Part shown: positions 6,857 to 12,772 of the stretch, one piece after another | Position numbering within the stretch: position 1 is the first letter of the stretch | How the letters are laid out: each line of letters opens with the position of its first letter | Origin: MFAQ01 sp964429015 | Lineage (GTDB): Bacteria; Patescibacteriota; Microgenomatia; UBA1400; MFAQ01 | Assembly (NCBI GenBank): GCA_964429015.1 | Contig: CAYSAM010000014.1 | Location: forward strand, 1 to 19,888 | Direction: 5' to 3' | Length of the DNA: 19,888 bases | Program-made: the position numbers and the translations under genes | The notes under the pieces: model-generated | The model's database searches: none | What the model was told of the DNA's origin: nothing | What the model saw: the letters and a program-made list of their open reading frames with translations, nothing else

Positions 6857-7168
6857 TTATTCTGGTGAGTCAATGTGAACAAAAATTGTGTCATGGTCAC
6901 TTGAAACACTGAATTTCAGACCGCGTGTAGGTCCGATAATCAATAGGTGGATTTCGTGACCTTTAAAGTTACTACCAATGACCTGAACTTGAGTTTTCTT
7001 GTATTCGTCGTCGTCTTTCTTTCGTCGGTGAATCTCGCTGTTTGCGGAGTCATCTGACATCATCAGTAATACGACTGGCGGCATTTTGATGTCCAGTATT
7101 TCCATGACGGCTATAATTGCCTTTTCGGTGGTAACTGAATCATTTCCCCTTGCGGTTTTTACTGTCAT
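6857..7168 (-). CDS. Hypothetical 103-residue protein
   Basis: A soluble small protein. The start at 7168 is fixed by AAGGAG 6 nt upstream; an in-frame ATG slightly further up (7186) lies inside a hairpin and has no such site. The N-terminal half (to about residue 45) is a predicted helix with a hydrophobic core, IIAVMEILDIKMPPVVLLMM. A highly charged stretch (HRRKKDDDEYKK) follows, then a beta-rich half with EIHLLIIGPTRGLKFSV and DTIFVHID. I do not recognise the family. It has its own terminator, and its leader holds an 8-bp hairpin just before the Shine-Dalgarno sequence, so initiation may depend on RNA structure. It is transcribed divergently from tRNA-Leu. Confidence 0.7.
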   Translation of the reverse strand: MTVKTARGNDSVTTEKAIIAVMEILDIKMPPVVLLMMSDDSANSEIHRRKKDDDEYKKTQVQVIGSNFKGHEIHLLIIGPTRGLKFSVSSDHDTIFVHIDSPE

Positions 7169-7180
7169 TTGTTTCTCCTT

Positions 7181-7202
7181 TCTCACGGTGGTTGCCGTGA
7201 GA
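7181..7202. promoter_or_regulatory. Hairpin between the 103-residue gene and tRNA-Leu
   Basis: TCTCACGG (7181-7188) pairs with CCGTGAGA (7195-7202), loop TGGTTG. On the minus strand it would sit directly upstream of AAGGAG in the leader. There is no U-tract, so it is not an ordinary terminator. Confidence 0.55.
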
Positions 7203-7208
7203 TATAAT
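7203..7208 (+). promoter_or_regulatory. -10 box (TATAAT) of tRNA-Leu
   Basis: A perfect TATAAT ending 10 nt before the mature tRNA. The predicted start near 7215 leaves a 4-nt 5' leader. The -35 is weak (TTCTCA with a 17-nt spacer). Confidence 0.6.
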
Positions 7209-7218
7209 TGAGACTTGA

Positions 7219-7301
7219 GCCGAGATGGCGGAATGGTATACGCTCAAGTCTCAAAAACTTGTGGGAGCAATCCCGTGTGGGTTCGATCCCCACTCTCGGC
7301 A
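7219..7301 (+). tRNA. tRNA-Leu, anticodon CAA
   Basis: A class II tRNA of 83 nt. The acceptor arm is GCCGAGA with TCTCGGC and discriminator A. The anticodon stem is CAAGT/ACTTG around the loop CTCAAAA, giving anticodon CAA, which reads UUG. A long variable arm (GGGA-GCAA-TCCC), as required for leucine, precedes the T arm GTGGG-TTCGATC-CCCAC. The bases after the discriminator are CCC, so the CCA end is not encoded and must be added by the CCA-adding enzyme. Confidence 0.96.
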
Positions 7302-7314
7302 CCCATTGTTTTTA

Positions 7315-7491
7315 CTATCTGTGTTTTAGAGCAACGACAATGTTTCCAATAAGAAGATAAAGCACTGTTACTACCGTAAAAACGGTAAGAATGGTGATCA
7401 TGGTTTCATTTGGCTTATTTATTTCTGGCCCAGTTCCAGCAACTTGGACCGCTACCGCAAACAGAAATGATACTGTTAGTACGAATTGCAT
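7315..7491 (-). CDS. Small membrane protein, 58 residues
   Basis: A short gene with AAAAGGAG 5 nt before the ATG at 7491 and a TAG stop at 7315. Two hydrophobic segments are visible: MQFVLTVSFLFAVAVQVAG (1-19) and ITILTVFTVVTVLYLLIGNI (32-51), joined by a short polar loop (GPEINKPNET) and followed by the basic end ALKHR. It is either a two-helix hairpin protein or a signal peptide plus one helix. An extended -10 (TGTTATAAT on the minus strand, TATAAT at 7553-7548) lies upstream. I do not recognise a family. Its layout (strong Shine-Dalgarno sequence, very short, hydrophobic) resembles the 39-residue gene at 1376-1495. Confidence 0.7.
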   Translation of the reverse strand: MQFVLTVSFLFAVAVQVAGTGPEINKPNETMITILTVFTVVTVLYLLIGNIVVALKHR

Positions 7492-7619
7492 CTTTTCTCC
7501 TTTTAGGCTAGTTAGGTTAGTTGTGTCAAATAACAGATTTGTCCTATATTATAACATTTGCTCGCTGTAAATACAAGCGGGTTGGGGTAGGGGGTTGTGC
7601 GCAGCCTAGGTTCGGGGGA

Positions 7620-7729
7620 CATAAGAGCTTGCTCGTCGCCTTTTCGATAATGGTTATTATCGAAATATTGCTTCTGCGCTTGCCTCTTATATTTGCTTAT
7701 AGCACGCGTTGCTTTGCTATAATGCTTAA
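7620..7729 (+). repeat. Hairpin element copy 2, supplying the efp promoter
   Basis: The same ATAAGAG...CTCTTAT element with its inner 10-bp hairpin (TTTCGATAAT/ATTATCGAAA). It is followed by a second inverted repeat TTATAGCA/TGCTATAA and the tail ATGCTTAAATAT. The extended -10 TGCTATAAT (7715-7723) is formed by the right arm of the second inverted repeat. Confidence 0.8.
7715..7723 (+). promoter_or_regulatory. Extended -10 promoter of efp
   Basis: TGC followed by TATAAT (7718-7723) ends 8 nt before the efp ATG, so the mRNA would start at about 7730. No good -35 is visible at the normal distance. Confidence 0.65.
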
Positions 7730-7731
7730 AT

Positions 7732-8292
7732 ATGATCGATGTAAATAAACTAAAGGTAGGCGTAACTTTTACCGAAGACCAAACACCATATAGGGTAACT
7801 AAGTACGACTTTACCAAGATGGGTAGAGGACATGCAACCATAAAAGTCAAGGCTAAAAACCTCTTTACTGGGGCGATAGAAACAAAAGGCTATATATCTG
7901 GGAACATGGTTGAGGATATTACCCTGGAAAAGAAGCACTTGCAGTATTTGTACAAAGACGACGACAGAGCCTATTTTATGGACCCTGTTAGCTTTGAGCA
8001 GGTTGAGATTCCATTGAAAATTTTGGGAGATGACCTTTTGTACTTGGTAGAAGGTGAGAAGGCTTGGGTAATGTTTTGGGGTGAAAAAATCTTGGGTGTA
8101 GAAATACCAGCCTCAGTTGTAGTGGAAATAGCCGAAACTGAACCTGGTGCCAGAGGAAATACCGTTAGTAACGTTTTGAAGCCAGCCAAAACCGCTTCTG
8201 GGCTTACAGTTATGGTTCCACTATTTATTTCTGTTGGTGACACTATAAAGGTAAATACTGAGTCTGGGGAGTATACGGGAAGAGCAAATTAG
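7732..8292 (+). CDS. efp: Elongation factor P
   Basis: Binds next to the P-site tRNA and rescues ribosomes stalled at consecutive prolines. At 186 residues it is normal length, with the N-terminal KOW-like domain (MIDVNKLKVGV ...) and two OB-type domains. The C-terminal SVGDTIKVNTESGEYTGR is the family ending. The tip of the loop that is normally modified reads KMGRGHATIKVK, with Arg at position 32 where most bacteria have a lysine that is lysylated or otherwise modified. An Arg at this place is known from EF-P proteins that are rhamnosylated by EarP, but no modification gene is in the window. Translation probably starts from a leaderless mRNA driven by the hairpin-element promoter. Confidence 0.95.
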   Translation: MIDVNKLKVGVTFTEDQTPYRVTKYDFTKMGRGHATIKVKAKNLFTGAIETKGYISGNMVEDITLEKKHLQYLYKDDDRAYFMDPVSFEQVEIPLKILGDDLLYLVEGEKAWVMFWGEKILGVEIPASVVVEIAETEPGARGNTVSNVLKPAKTASGLTVMVPLFISVGDTIKVNTESGEYTGRAN

Positions 8293-8409
8293 ATCGTAGA
8301 TGGTAGATCGTAGAGAGATAATAGTTCACAGATTACGGTTTACAGTTTATAGATCGCAGATCACGGATGACAGATCAGGGTTTACAGATTACAGTTAGTG
8401 GATCGTGGT
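8293..8409 (+). repeat. Longest heptamer repeat block (efp / YdjM-like intergenic)
   Basis: About 16 degenerate 7-mers (AGATCGT, AGATGGT, AGATTAC, GGTTTAC, AGTTTAT, AGATCGC, GGATGAC ...). It fills the whole space between two convergent genes, and no terminator hairpin is seen there. Confidence 0.8.
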
Positions 8410-8856
8410 TTACTTGAAGTAGAGAATGGTGAGGAGGACGATAATTTGGGGGAGGAGTCCCCAGAATTTATTGGGAATAGAAACATGAAACCACTTGTGA
8501 AAGCGGTGGTGATATTCCAGAATCGGGAGATTTTTTTTGAGAAAGAGTCTTGGAAACTCAATAAAATCTGGTAGTAATCCTGCAAACCAACCAATCCAGA
8601 TGTTGAGATTAAAATCTTTGTGATACTGAAAAAGAAAATAGGTAATGACAATAGAAAGCGGTAAGTCAAAAATTAGTTCTTGTAAAAAAGAGTGGGTTTT
8701 TTTTTTGGAACCATTGGTCAAACCTTGGCCAACGTCCCAGTGGGGGACTCGGTCTTGGAGATAGTGGGCGGCAAGTGCCAAAGGAATGCTGATAGCTGGA
8801 TTGGGTATTTTGGAAGCAATAAAGGCTCCTGTAGGTCCGTGAGCGATAGATAGCAT
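8410..8856 (-). CDS. Small membrane protein with His/Asp motifs, YdjM/DUF457-like
   Basis: 148 residues with several membrane segments. The N-terminal AHGPTGAFIA, then AHYLQDRVPHWDVG, GLLPDFIEFPR and HHRFHKWFH place His and Asp residues at membrane boundaries. This pattern is found in the YdjM/DUF457 group, often annotated as membrane-bound metal-dependent hydrolases. The catalytic role is unproven and no substrate can be inferred. The frame stays open upstream to 9105, but that extension is antisense to the next gene. The ATG at 8856 fits both the family start and a TATACT -10 ending 9 nt before it, so the mRNA is probably leaderless. Confidence 0.72.
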   Translation of the reverse strand: MLSIAHGPTGAFIASKIPNPAISIPLALAAHYLQDRVPHWDVGQGLTNGSKKKTHSFLQELIFDLPLSIVITYFLFQYHKDFNLNIWIGWFAGLLPDFIEFPRLFLKKNLPILEYHHRFHKWFHVSIPNKFWGLLPQIIVLLTILYFK

Positions 8857-8865
8857 GTGTTTTTT

Positions 8866-8873
8866 AGTATACA
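8866..8873. promoter_or_regulatory. Overlapping divergent -10 boxes
   Basis: The near-palindrome TAGTATACACTA (8865-8876) gives TATACT on the minus strand (for 8856) and TATACA on the plus strand (for 8884). The start codons are only 27 nt apart. Confidence 0.5.
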
Positions 8874-8883
8874 CTAGAGAGTT

Positions 8884-9624
8884 ATGGGAGAAGTTTTTAG
8901 AATATCGGGAATATCTATTTACACCTTGGGTTTGGTGGTGGTAGTGTCTTATTTGTTTGGTGCGTTTGTTTATTACAAAAAAGCAATTGAGGCACACATT
9001 GAGGAAGTAATAGTGCTGGACACTATTGTAATTTGTGCATTTTGGGCAATTATGCTCGGGAGAGTAAGCTTTGTGTTTTTGAATTTTTCTCAGTTTTTTA
9101 AGCACTTGTCACGAATTTTTTTGTTAGTTGATTATCCTGGTGTAGAAAGATGGGGTGTGTTTCTAGGAATTTTTTTGGGTCTATATCTAGTTTTGAGAAA
9201 GAAAAAAATGAAGTTGATTGATTTTTTGGATTTGATTACTTTGGGATTTTTTGTTAGTTCGTCTTTCTTTTGGATTGGTTTAAATTTTATAAATTTTTAT
9301 TGGCAAAATTTAGTGCTTGGTTTTTATTATTTTTTGATTTTTGGGTTTTTGTGGAAACTAGAGAGAACATATCGGCTTATTTCTTGGTACAGAGCGGGAA
9401 AGGCTTTTGCTAAATCGGGATTTGTTTTGGGATTTGGTTTGGCGGCACTTGGTGTAGGTTTTGGTTTGGAAAAATTACTTTTTGTTTCGATGTTTTGGCA
9501 GAACATGTTAGTATCGATTGGGTTTTTGTTTTCGGGGCTTGCCTTGGTGTATATTAGGTCTGGTAGGATATTAGTAGACGATATTAAAGTAATAAATATA
9601 TGGAAGAAAAAAATAAAAAAATAA
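8884..9624 (+). CDS. Polytopic membrane protein, divergent Lgt-like (prolipoprotein diacylglyceryl transferase fold)
   Basis: 246 residues with about seven membrane segments. The N-terminal ISIYTLGLVVVVSYLFGAF and the following ICAFWAIMLGRVSFVF resemble the start of Lgt (xxYGLM...G, then ...GaR). The gene also sits two genes before lspA, the next enzyme in lipoprotein maturation. However, the HGGL-type catalytic segment of Lgt reads VERWGVFLGIFLGL here, without the His, so activity is doubtful. It could be a strongly diverged Lgt, a non-catalytic relative, or an unrelated membrane protein. Its 3' end overlaps the zinc-finger gene by 25 nt. Confidence 0.55.
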   Translation: MGEVFRISGISIYTLGLVVVVSYLFGAFVYYKKAIEAHIEEVIVLDTIVICAFWAIMLGRVSFVFLNFSQFFKHLSRIFLLVDYPGVERWGVFLGIFLGLYLVLRKKKMKLIDFLDLITLGFFVSSSFFWIGLNFINFYWQNLVLGFYYFLIFGFLWKLERTYRLISWYRAGKAFAKSGFVLGFGLAALGVGFGLEKLLFVSMFWQNMLVSIGFLFSGLALVYIRSGRILVDDIKVINIWKKKIKK

Positions 9625-9986
9625 GTTTTCCGGCTGTAGTTTTAGCCCCACTGGTGAGATTTTTGCGCCTTGAAGAAAAGAAACTTAAGAACTCTAAAAA
9701 AGAACTAAAAAAAGCTGACCCTTTTATTACCGGAAATAGAGATGCTGATAATTCTGTAGACTCTGATGTGGCTGAGAACGTAGAACATGATAGAAGTTCT
9801 GCAATGAGGCGCCAAGTGACAAGATCAATAATCGCAATTAAAAAGACTCTGACAAGAATAAAATTGGGTAAGTATGGTATTTGTGCTGGATGTGGAAAAA
9901 TGATAGACACAGACCGTTTGGCTATTAAACCCACAGCAGAGTACTGCATAGACTGTGAAACCAAAAAAGAAAAAGGGATACTTTAG
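9600..9986 (+). CDS. DksA/TraR-type C4 zinc-finger protein
   Basis: A 128-residue protein with a coiled-coil-prone, Lys/Glu-rich N-terminal part and a C-terminal C4 zinc finger: C-A-G-C, then C-I-D-C about 20 residues later. The finger is preceded by the helical RIKLGKYGICAGCGKMI, the hallmark of the DksA/TraR family. Family members bind RNA polymerase through the secondary channel and adjust promoter activity. The N-terminal part here is less clear, so direct polymerase binding is an inference. It overlaps the preceding gene by 25 nt and the following lspA by 32 nt, so all three are one transcript. Confidence 0.85.
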   Translation: MEEKNKKISFPAVVLAPLVRFLRLEEKKLKNSKKELKKADPFITGNRDADNSVDSDVAENVEHDRSSAMRRQVTRSIIAIKKTLTRIKLGKYGICAGCGKMIDTDRLAIKPTAEYCIDCETKKEKGIL

Positions 9987-10362
9987 TTTTGGTTTGGCAT
10001 CTTTGGTGCTGGTCATCGTTGATTGGTATTGTCAGTATTATTTCCGTATTTTAGACAAGGGGGTTTCTAATACGGGAATATCTTTTGGTTTGGGTAGTTC
10101 GTGGGGTAATGCTTGGCCGGTTGTTATTTTGTTTGCCTTACTTATACTTGTAGCTTATTTTCTGTTAAAGAGGGGTGGTAAGTTGAGTGTTTTTTATTTG
10201 GTCTTATTCATTGGCGGGCTTGGTAACTTAATACCTAGAATACTTTACGGAAGCGTCTGGGACTATATAAATGTTCCTGCTGTCGGTTTGTGGATAAACT
10301 TATCAGATATTCTTATCTCTACTACCTTGGTGTCATATATACTTACTGCTGATGAATCTTGA
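9955..10362 (+). CDS. lspA: Signal peptidase II (lipoprotein signal peptidase), short form
   Basis: An aspartyl membrane protease that cleaves the signal peptide of prolipoproteins. It has four membrane segments in 135 residues (about 165 in E. coli). Family signatures are LVIVDWYCQYYF, NTGISFGL, the GNLIPR segment and the C-terminal NLSD. The catalytic dyad is present as D103 (in GSVWDYI) and D118 (in NLSD). The Asp of the usual GNLIDR motif is Pro94, which is unusual. The start is a GTG at 9955 inside the zinc-finger gene. A lipoprotein substrate exists in the window (16503-15667). The TGA stop overlaps the start region of the next gene by 11 nt. Confidence 0.85.
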   Translation: MKPKKKKGYFSFGLASLVLVIVDWYCQYYFRILDKGVSNTGISFGLGSSWGNAWPVVILFALLILVAYFLLKRGGKLSVFYLVLFIGGLGNLIPRILYGSVWDYINVPAVGLWINLSDILISTTLVSYILTADES

Positions 10363-11092
10363 GATAATTTATGAAGATGAAAAAATTTTGGTGGTTAATA
10401 AGCCATATGGTGTAGTGGTTAATAGGGCCGAGTCGATAAAGGGGGAAACTGTACAGGATTGGATTGAGGGAAGATCACAGTTCACAGATAACAGTTCACA
10501 GATTACAGATAAATTGTTTTTGGGTAGGAGTGGGGTTTGCCATAGATTGGACAAAGAAACTAGTGGGTGTTTGCTAATTGCCAAAAACCCCGAGTCTTTG
10601 CGTTATTACTTGGCTTTGTTTAAAGATAGAAAAATAGAAAAAAAATATATTACTTTGGTACATGGTAGGGTAGAGCCGAAAGAGGGGGAGGTGGTTTTGC
10701 CACTCAAGCGAAGTATTTTGGAGAGAGAGAAGTGGCGTGTCCGCTATGATGGAAAAAAAGCCATAACTTTATGGAAGGTTAAAAAATATTTTAAATATGT
10801 ATCGGAAAACCAAAACTGGAAAAATGAATTAACACTTCTTGATATTGGTTTAAAAACGGGGCGTACTCACCAAATAAGAGTCCATATGTCATTTTTGGGA
10901 TGGCCTATTTTTTCCGACGAAAAATATTTAAATTATAAACAATCAGTGTTAGATAGAAAGTTGTTAAATAGGCATTTTTTACATTCTTACTATTTAAGTT
11001 TTGTAGATGAAAAGGGAGAGGTAAAAATCATTGAATCGGATTTGCCAACAGATTGTCACAGCTTGCTATCTATGTTGGAAGAGGTGGTTTAA
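10352..11092 (+). CDS. RluA-family pseudouridine synthase carrying an in-frame heptamer repeat
   Basis: Isomerises uridine to pseudouridine in rRNA or tRNA. It is 246 residues, with the N-terminal IIYEDEKILVVNKPYGVVV and the catalytic H64-R-L-D67 motif (VCHRLDKETSGCLLIAK). KKYITLVHG and the family-typical GRTHQIRVHMSFLGWPIFSDEKY follow. No S4 domain precedes it, as in the short RluA/TruC-like forms, so the target site is unknown. Residues about 41-54 (RSQFTDNSSQITDK) are encoded by the dispersed heptamer repeat, inserted in a surface-loop position just before the catalytic motif without breaking the frame. It is the last gene of the run that begins at 8884. Confidence 0.93.
   Translation: MNLEIIYEDEKILVVNKPYGVVVNRAESIKGETVQDWIEGRSQFTDNSSQITDKLFLGRSGVCHRLDKETSGCLLIAKNPESLRYYLALFKDRKIEKKYITLVHGRVEPKEGEVVLPLKRSILEREKWRVRYDGKKAITLWKVKKYFKYVSENQNWKNELTLLDIGLKTGRTHQIRVHMSFLGWPIFSDEKYLNYKQSVLDRKLLNRHFLHSYYLSFVDEKGEVKIIESDLPTDCHSLLSMLEEVV
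10471..10511 (+). repeat. Heptamer repeat inside the pseudouridine synthase gene
   Basis: AGATCAC, AGTTCAC, AGATAAC, AGTTCAC, AGATTAC, AGAT in perfect 7-nt phase, from about 10473. It has the same unit and orientation as the intergenic blocks. Confidence 0.88.
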
Positions 11093-11113
11093 TTTTGTTA
11101 GAATGATTTGTTA

Positions 11114-11998
11114 ATGGAAGAAAATTTTAGGCAAAGAATAATAAATTATTTGGGTTATGGTTTTGTGGTTGTATTTTTGTTGATGTTGGTTTTGGTATTT
11201 GCCAAAAAAGGAATTTACTCTCCACAGATGGGGGTTAATTTTATTGTGGTGGGTGATAACTCTACGTCTCTAGTGTTAATGCGCCCGCAAGAAGGGGTGT
11301 TAACTTGGGTAAAACTGCCAGGTAATTTGTCGATTAAAATTGTAGGATCTGAGGCTGTTTATCCTCTTTCTTCTTTATGGAAATTTGGTCTTTTGGAGAA
11401 AAACCCCTACGTTATAGTTGGTGAGTCTTTGTCTGGATCCATTGGGGTCTTGCTTCCTAAGGTAATTAAAATTGAAGGTGAAAACACTCCAGAAAATTTA
11501 CTCGGACAGTTATATCGATTGAATTTAGCAACTAACTTTAGTGTTCGTGATCGAATATTGTTACGCAAAGACTTGATGGGAAGTGTAAATTCTAAGAAAA
11601 TTATAGAAATTGATATTCCAAAGGCGGCAACTTCTAAGGTTCAGGATCCAGACGGAAAGGAGTTTTTGGAGATAAACTCAGTGGTTAACTTGTGGACAAA
11701 AAATAAATTTGTATTTGATGTTTTGCTAGGTGAGGGGAAAAATATAAAAATTACTAATCTGACAAGTGTAAAGGGAGCTGGATTGCTTTTGTCTAGGCAA
11801 CTAGAATCTTCTGGCATGCGGGTGGTAGAACTTAGCTCTAAAGAACAATTTAGACCCCATGGAAAGGGTTGTGTGTATAAATTAAATAAGGAAGCGATAT
11901 TTTCGAACTACCTTTTGGAAAAGTATGTTGGCTGTAAGAGGATGGTAGGGGAGACCGATGTTAAAGATTCTTCTGTAGGTGAGATTTGGTTACTCTAG
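11114..11998 (+). CDS. Membrane-anchored protein with C-terminal LytR_C-like domain
   Basis: A 294-residue protein with one N-terminal membrane helix (about 12-32) and an extracytoplasmic remainder. The middle part (VNFIVVGDNSTSLVLM ... WVKLPGNLSIKI ... YPLSSLWKFG) faintly resembles a LytR-CpsA-Psr domain but lacks the clear Arg/Asp signature. The C-terminal 90 residues (IKITNLTSVKGAGLLLSRQL, then SGMRVVEL, ending SSVGEIWLL) resemble LytR_C, a domain often found with wall-associated proteins. A cell-envelope role is inferred; the enzyme activity is open. I chose ATG 11114 over the TTG two codons earlier. TGTTAGAAT ends 9 nt before it and no Shine-Dalgarno sequence is present. Its stop lies one base from that of the convergent TPR gene. 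Confidence 0.65.
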   Translation: MEENFRQRIINYLGYGFVVVFLLMLVLVFAKKGIYSPQMGVNFIVVGDNSTSLVLMRPQEGVLTWVKLPGNLSIKIVGSEAVYPLSSLWKFGLLEKNPYVIVGESLSGSIGVLLPKVIKIEGENTPENLLGQLYRLNLATNFSVRDRILLRKDLMGSVNSKKIIEIDIPKAATSKVQDPDGKEFLEINSVVNLWTKNKFVFDVLLGEGKNIKITNLTSVKGAGLLLSRQLESSGMRVVELSSKEQFRPHGKGCVYKLNKEAIFSNYLLEKYVGCKRMVGETDVKDSSVGEIWLL

Positions 11999-11999
11999 A

Positions 12000-12710
12000 C
12001 TAATTTTCGTCGTTTAAGAGTGGATCAAATATTTCCAGAGGAGGTGTTTCACTTGAGTCTCCAGCAGATAGAGAAGGTAGATGGTCCATATCCTCCAGGG
12101 GGAAGGATGGTGCACCTTTCAGTTTTTTGCTTGCATGAGTTTCTTGTATAAAAATGTGAGGGGTTTTGGGGTTAACGGACTTCATTATCGTTTTATATTT
12201 GTAGCCGGCATTTAAGAGTTCAATAAGTCTGTGGGCAATATTGTCTGGAAGATAGCCAATAAACTTTTTGGAAGATGAGATAACTTTTATTTTATAGCGG
12301 TTGGCAGAAAGCTCTACGGTTTCACCTATGGTAAGGCTAGAAAAAACAATTGGTTCGCCTTGATTAACTAAAGGGATCACTTTTGAGATTCCTGGCTCCT
12401 CTATAAAACTGACGGTGTTTTGGAGAAAAGGGCTAATTGGAGTGGAAGATTTGTTGACTTTAAGACGCGCTAAATTATTTTTGGCTATTTGGTTTTTGGG
12501 GTCTAGTTCTAGTGCCTTTTGAAAAGTTTTTATGGCCTGACTGTTTTTTTGATTCATGGATAGAGCGATACCAAGCCTGTTTATGGCAGCTATGTCGTCT
12601 GGAGTAGTTTCGATGATGTTTTGGTTTATTTCTATGGCAAGTTCCCAATTATTGGCTACGGCGGCTTTTATAGCTTCTTGGTTTAGGTCCTTTATTAGTT
12701 CGTTTTGCAT
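12000..12710 (-). CDS. TPR protein with a HIRAN-like second domain
   Basis: A 236-residue soluble protein. Residues 1-85 form about two tetratricopeptide repeats (NWELAIEINQNIIETTPDDI; QAIKTFQKALELDPKNQIAK). Residues about 115-195 form a beta-rich domain (GEPIVFSSLTIGETVELS, YKIKVISSSKKFIGYLPD, AHRLIELLNAGYKYKTIM). Its layout of a variable strand, then GYLP, then a helix with LL..GY resembles HIRAN domains, which in other proteins bind DNA ends. The tail is acidic and disordered. It has one of the best promoters in the window (TTGACA-17-TATATT), with a predicted leader of only about 4 nt. It is divergent from yebC. Function is unknown; the HIRAN reading is tentative. Confidence 0.65.
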   Translation of the reverse strand: MQNELIKDLNQEAIKAAVANNWELAIEINQNIIETTPDDIAAINRLGIALSMNQKNSQAIKTFQKALELDPKNQIAKNNLARLKVNKSSTPISPFLQNTVSFIEEPGISKVIPLVNQGEPIVFSSLTIGETVELSANRYKIKVISSSKKFIGYLPDNIAHRLIELLNAGYKYKTIMKSVNPKTPHIFIQETHASKKLKGAPSFPLEDMDHLPSLSAGDSSETPPLEIFDPLLNDEN

Positions 12711-12720
12711 GCTGGAAGTG

Positions 12721-12749
12721 AATATATATTTTTACAGCAGAGATGTCAA
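12721..12749 (-). promoter_or_regulatory. Promoter of the TPR gene (TTGACA-17-TATATT)
   Basis: A perfect TTGACA (12749-12744), a 17-nt spacer and TATATT (12726-12721). It lies within the footprint of the divergent yebC promoter, so the two may compete for polymerase. Confidence 0.75.
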
Positions 12750-12755
12750 TCTTTT

Positions 12756-12764
12756 TGGTATACT
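12756..12764 (+). promoter_or_regulatory. Extended -10 promoter of yebC (TGGTATACT)
   Basis: TGG plus TATACT (12759-12764) ends 8 nt before the yebC ATG. No -35 is visible at 16-18 nt. Confidence 0.6.
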
Positions 12765-12772
12765 AACCTGGT

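Noticed and set aside
7581..7616. G-quadruplex in the G-rich stretch before hairpin element copy 2
   Set aside because: Only three close G-runs are present; the fourth lies too far away for a stable fold.
7512..7850. 112-codon minus-strand frame across the hairpin element and the start of efp
   Set aside because: It is a shadow frame through an inverted repeat and an antisense of efp, with no start signals.
8857..9105. N-terminal extension of the YdjM-like gene
   Set aside because: It is antisense to the start of the Lgt-like gene, with Cys/His/Asn-rich nonsense composition; the start at 8856 has a matching -10 box and family start.
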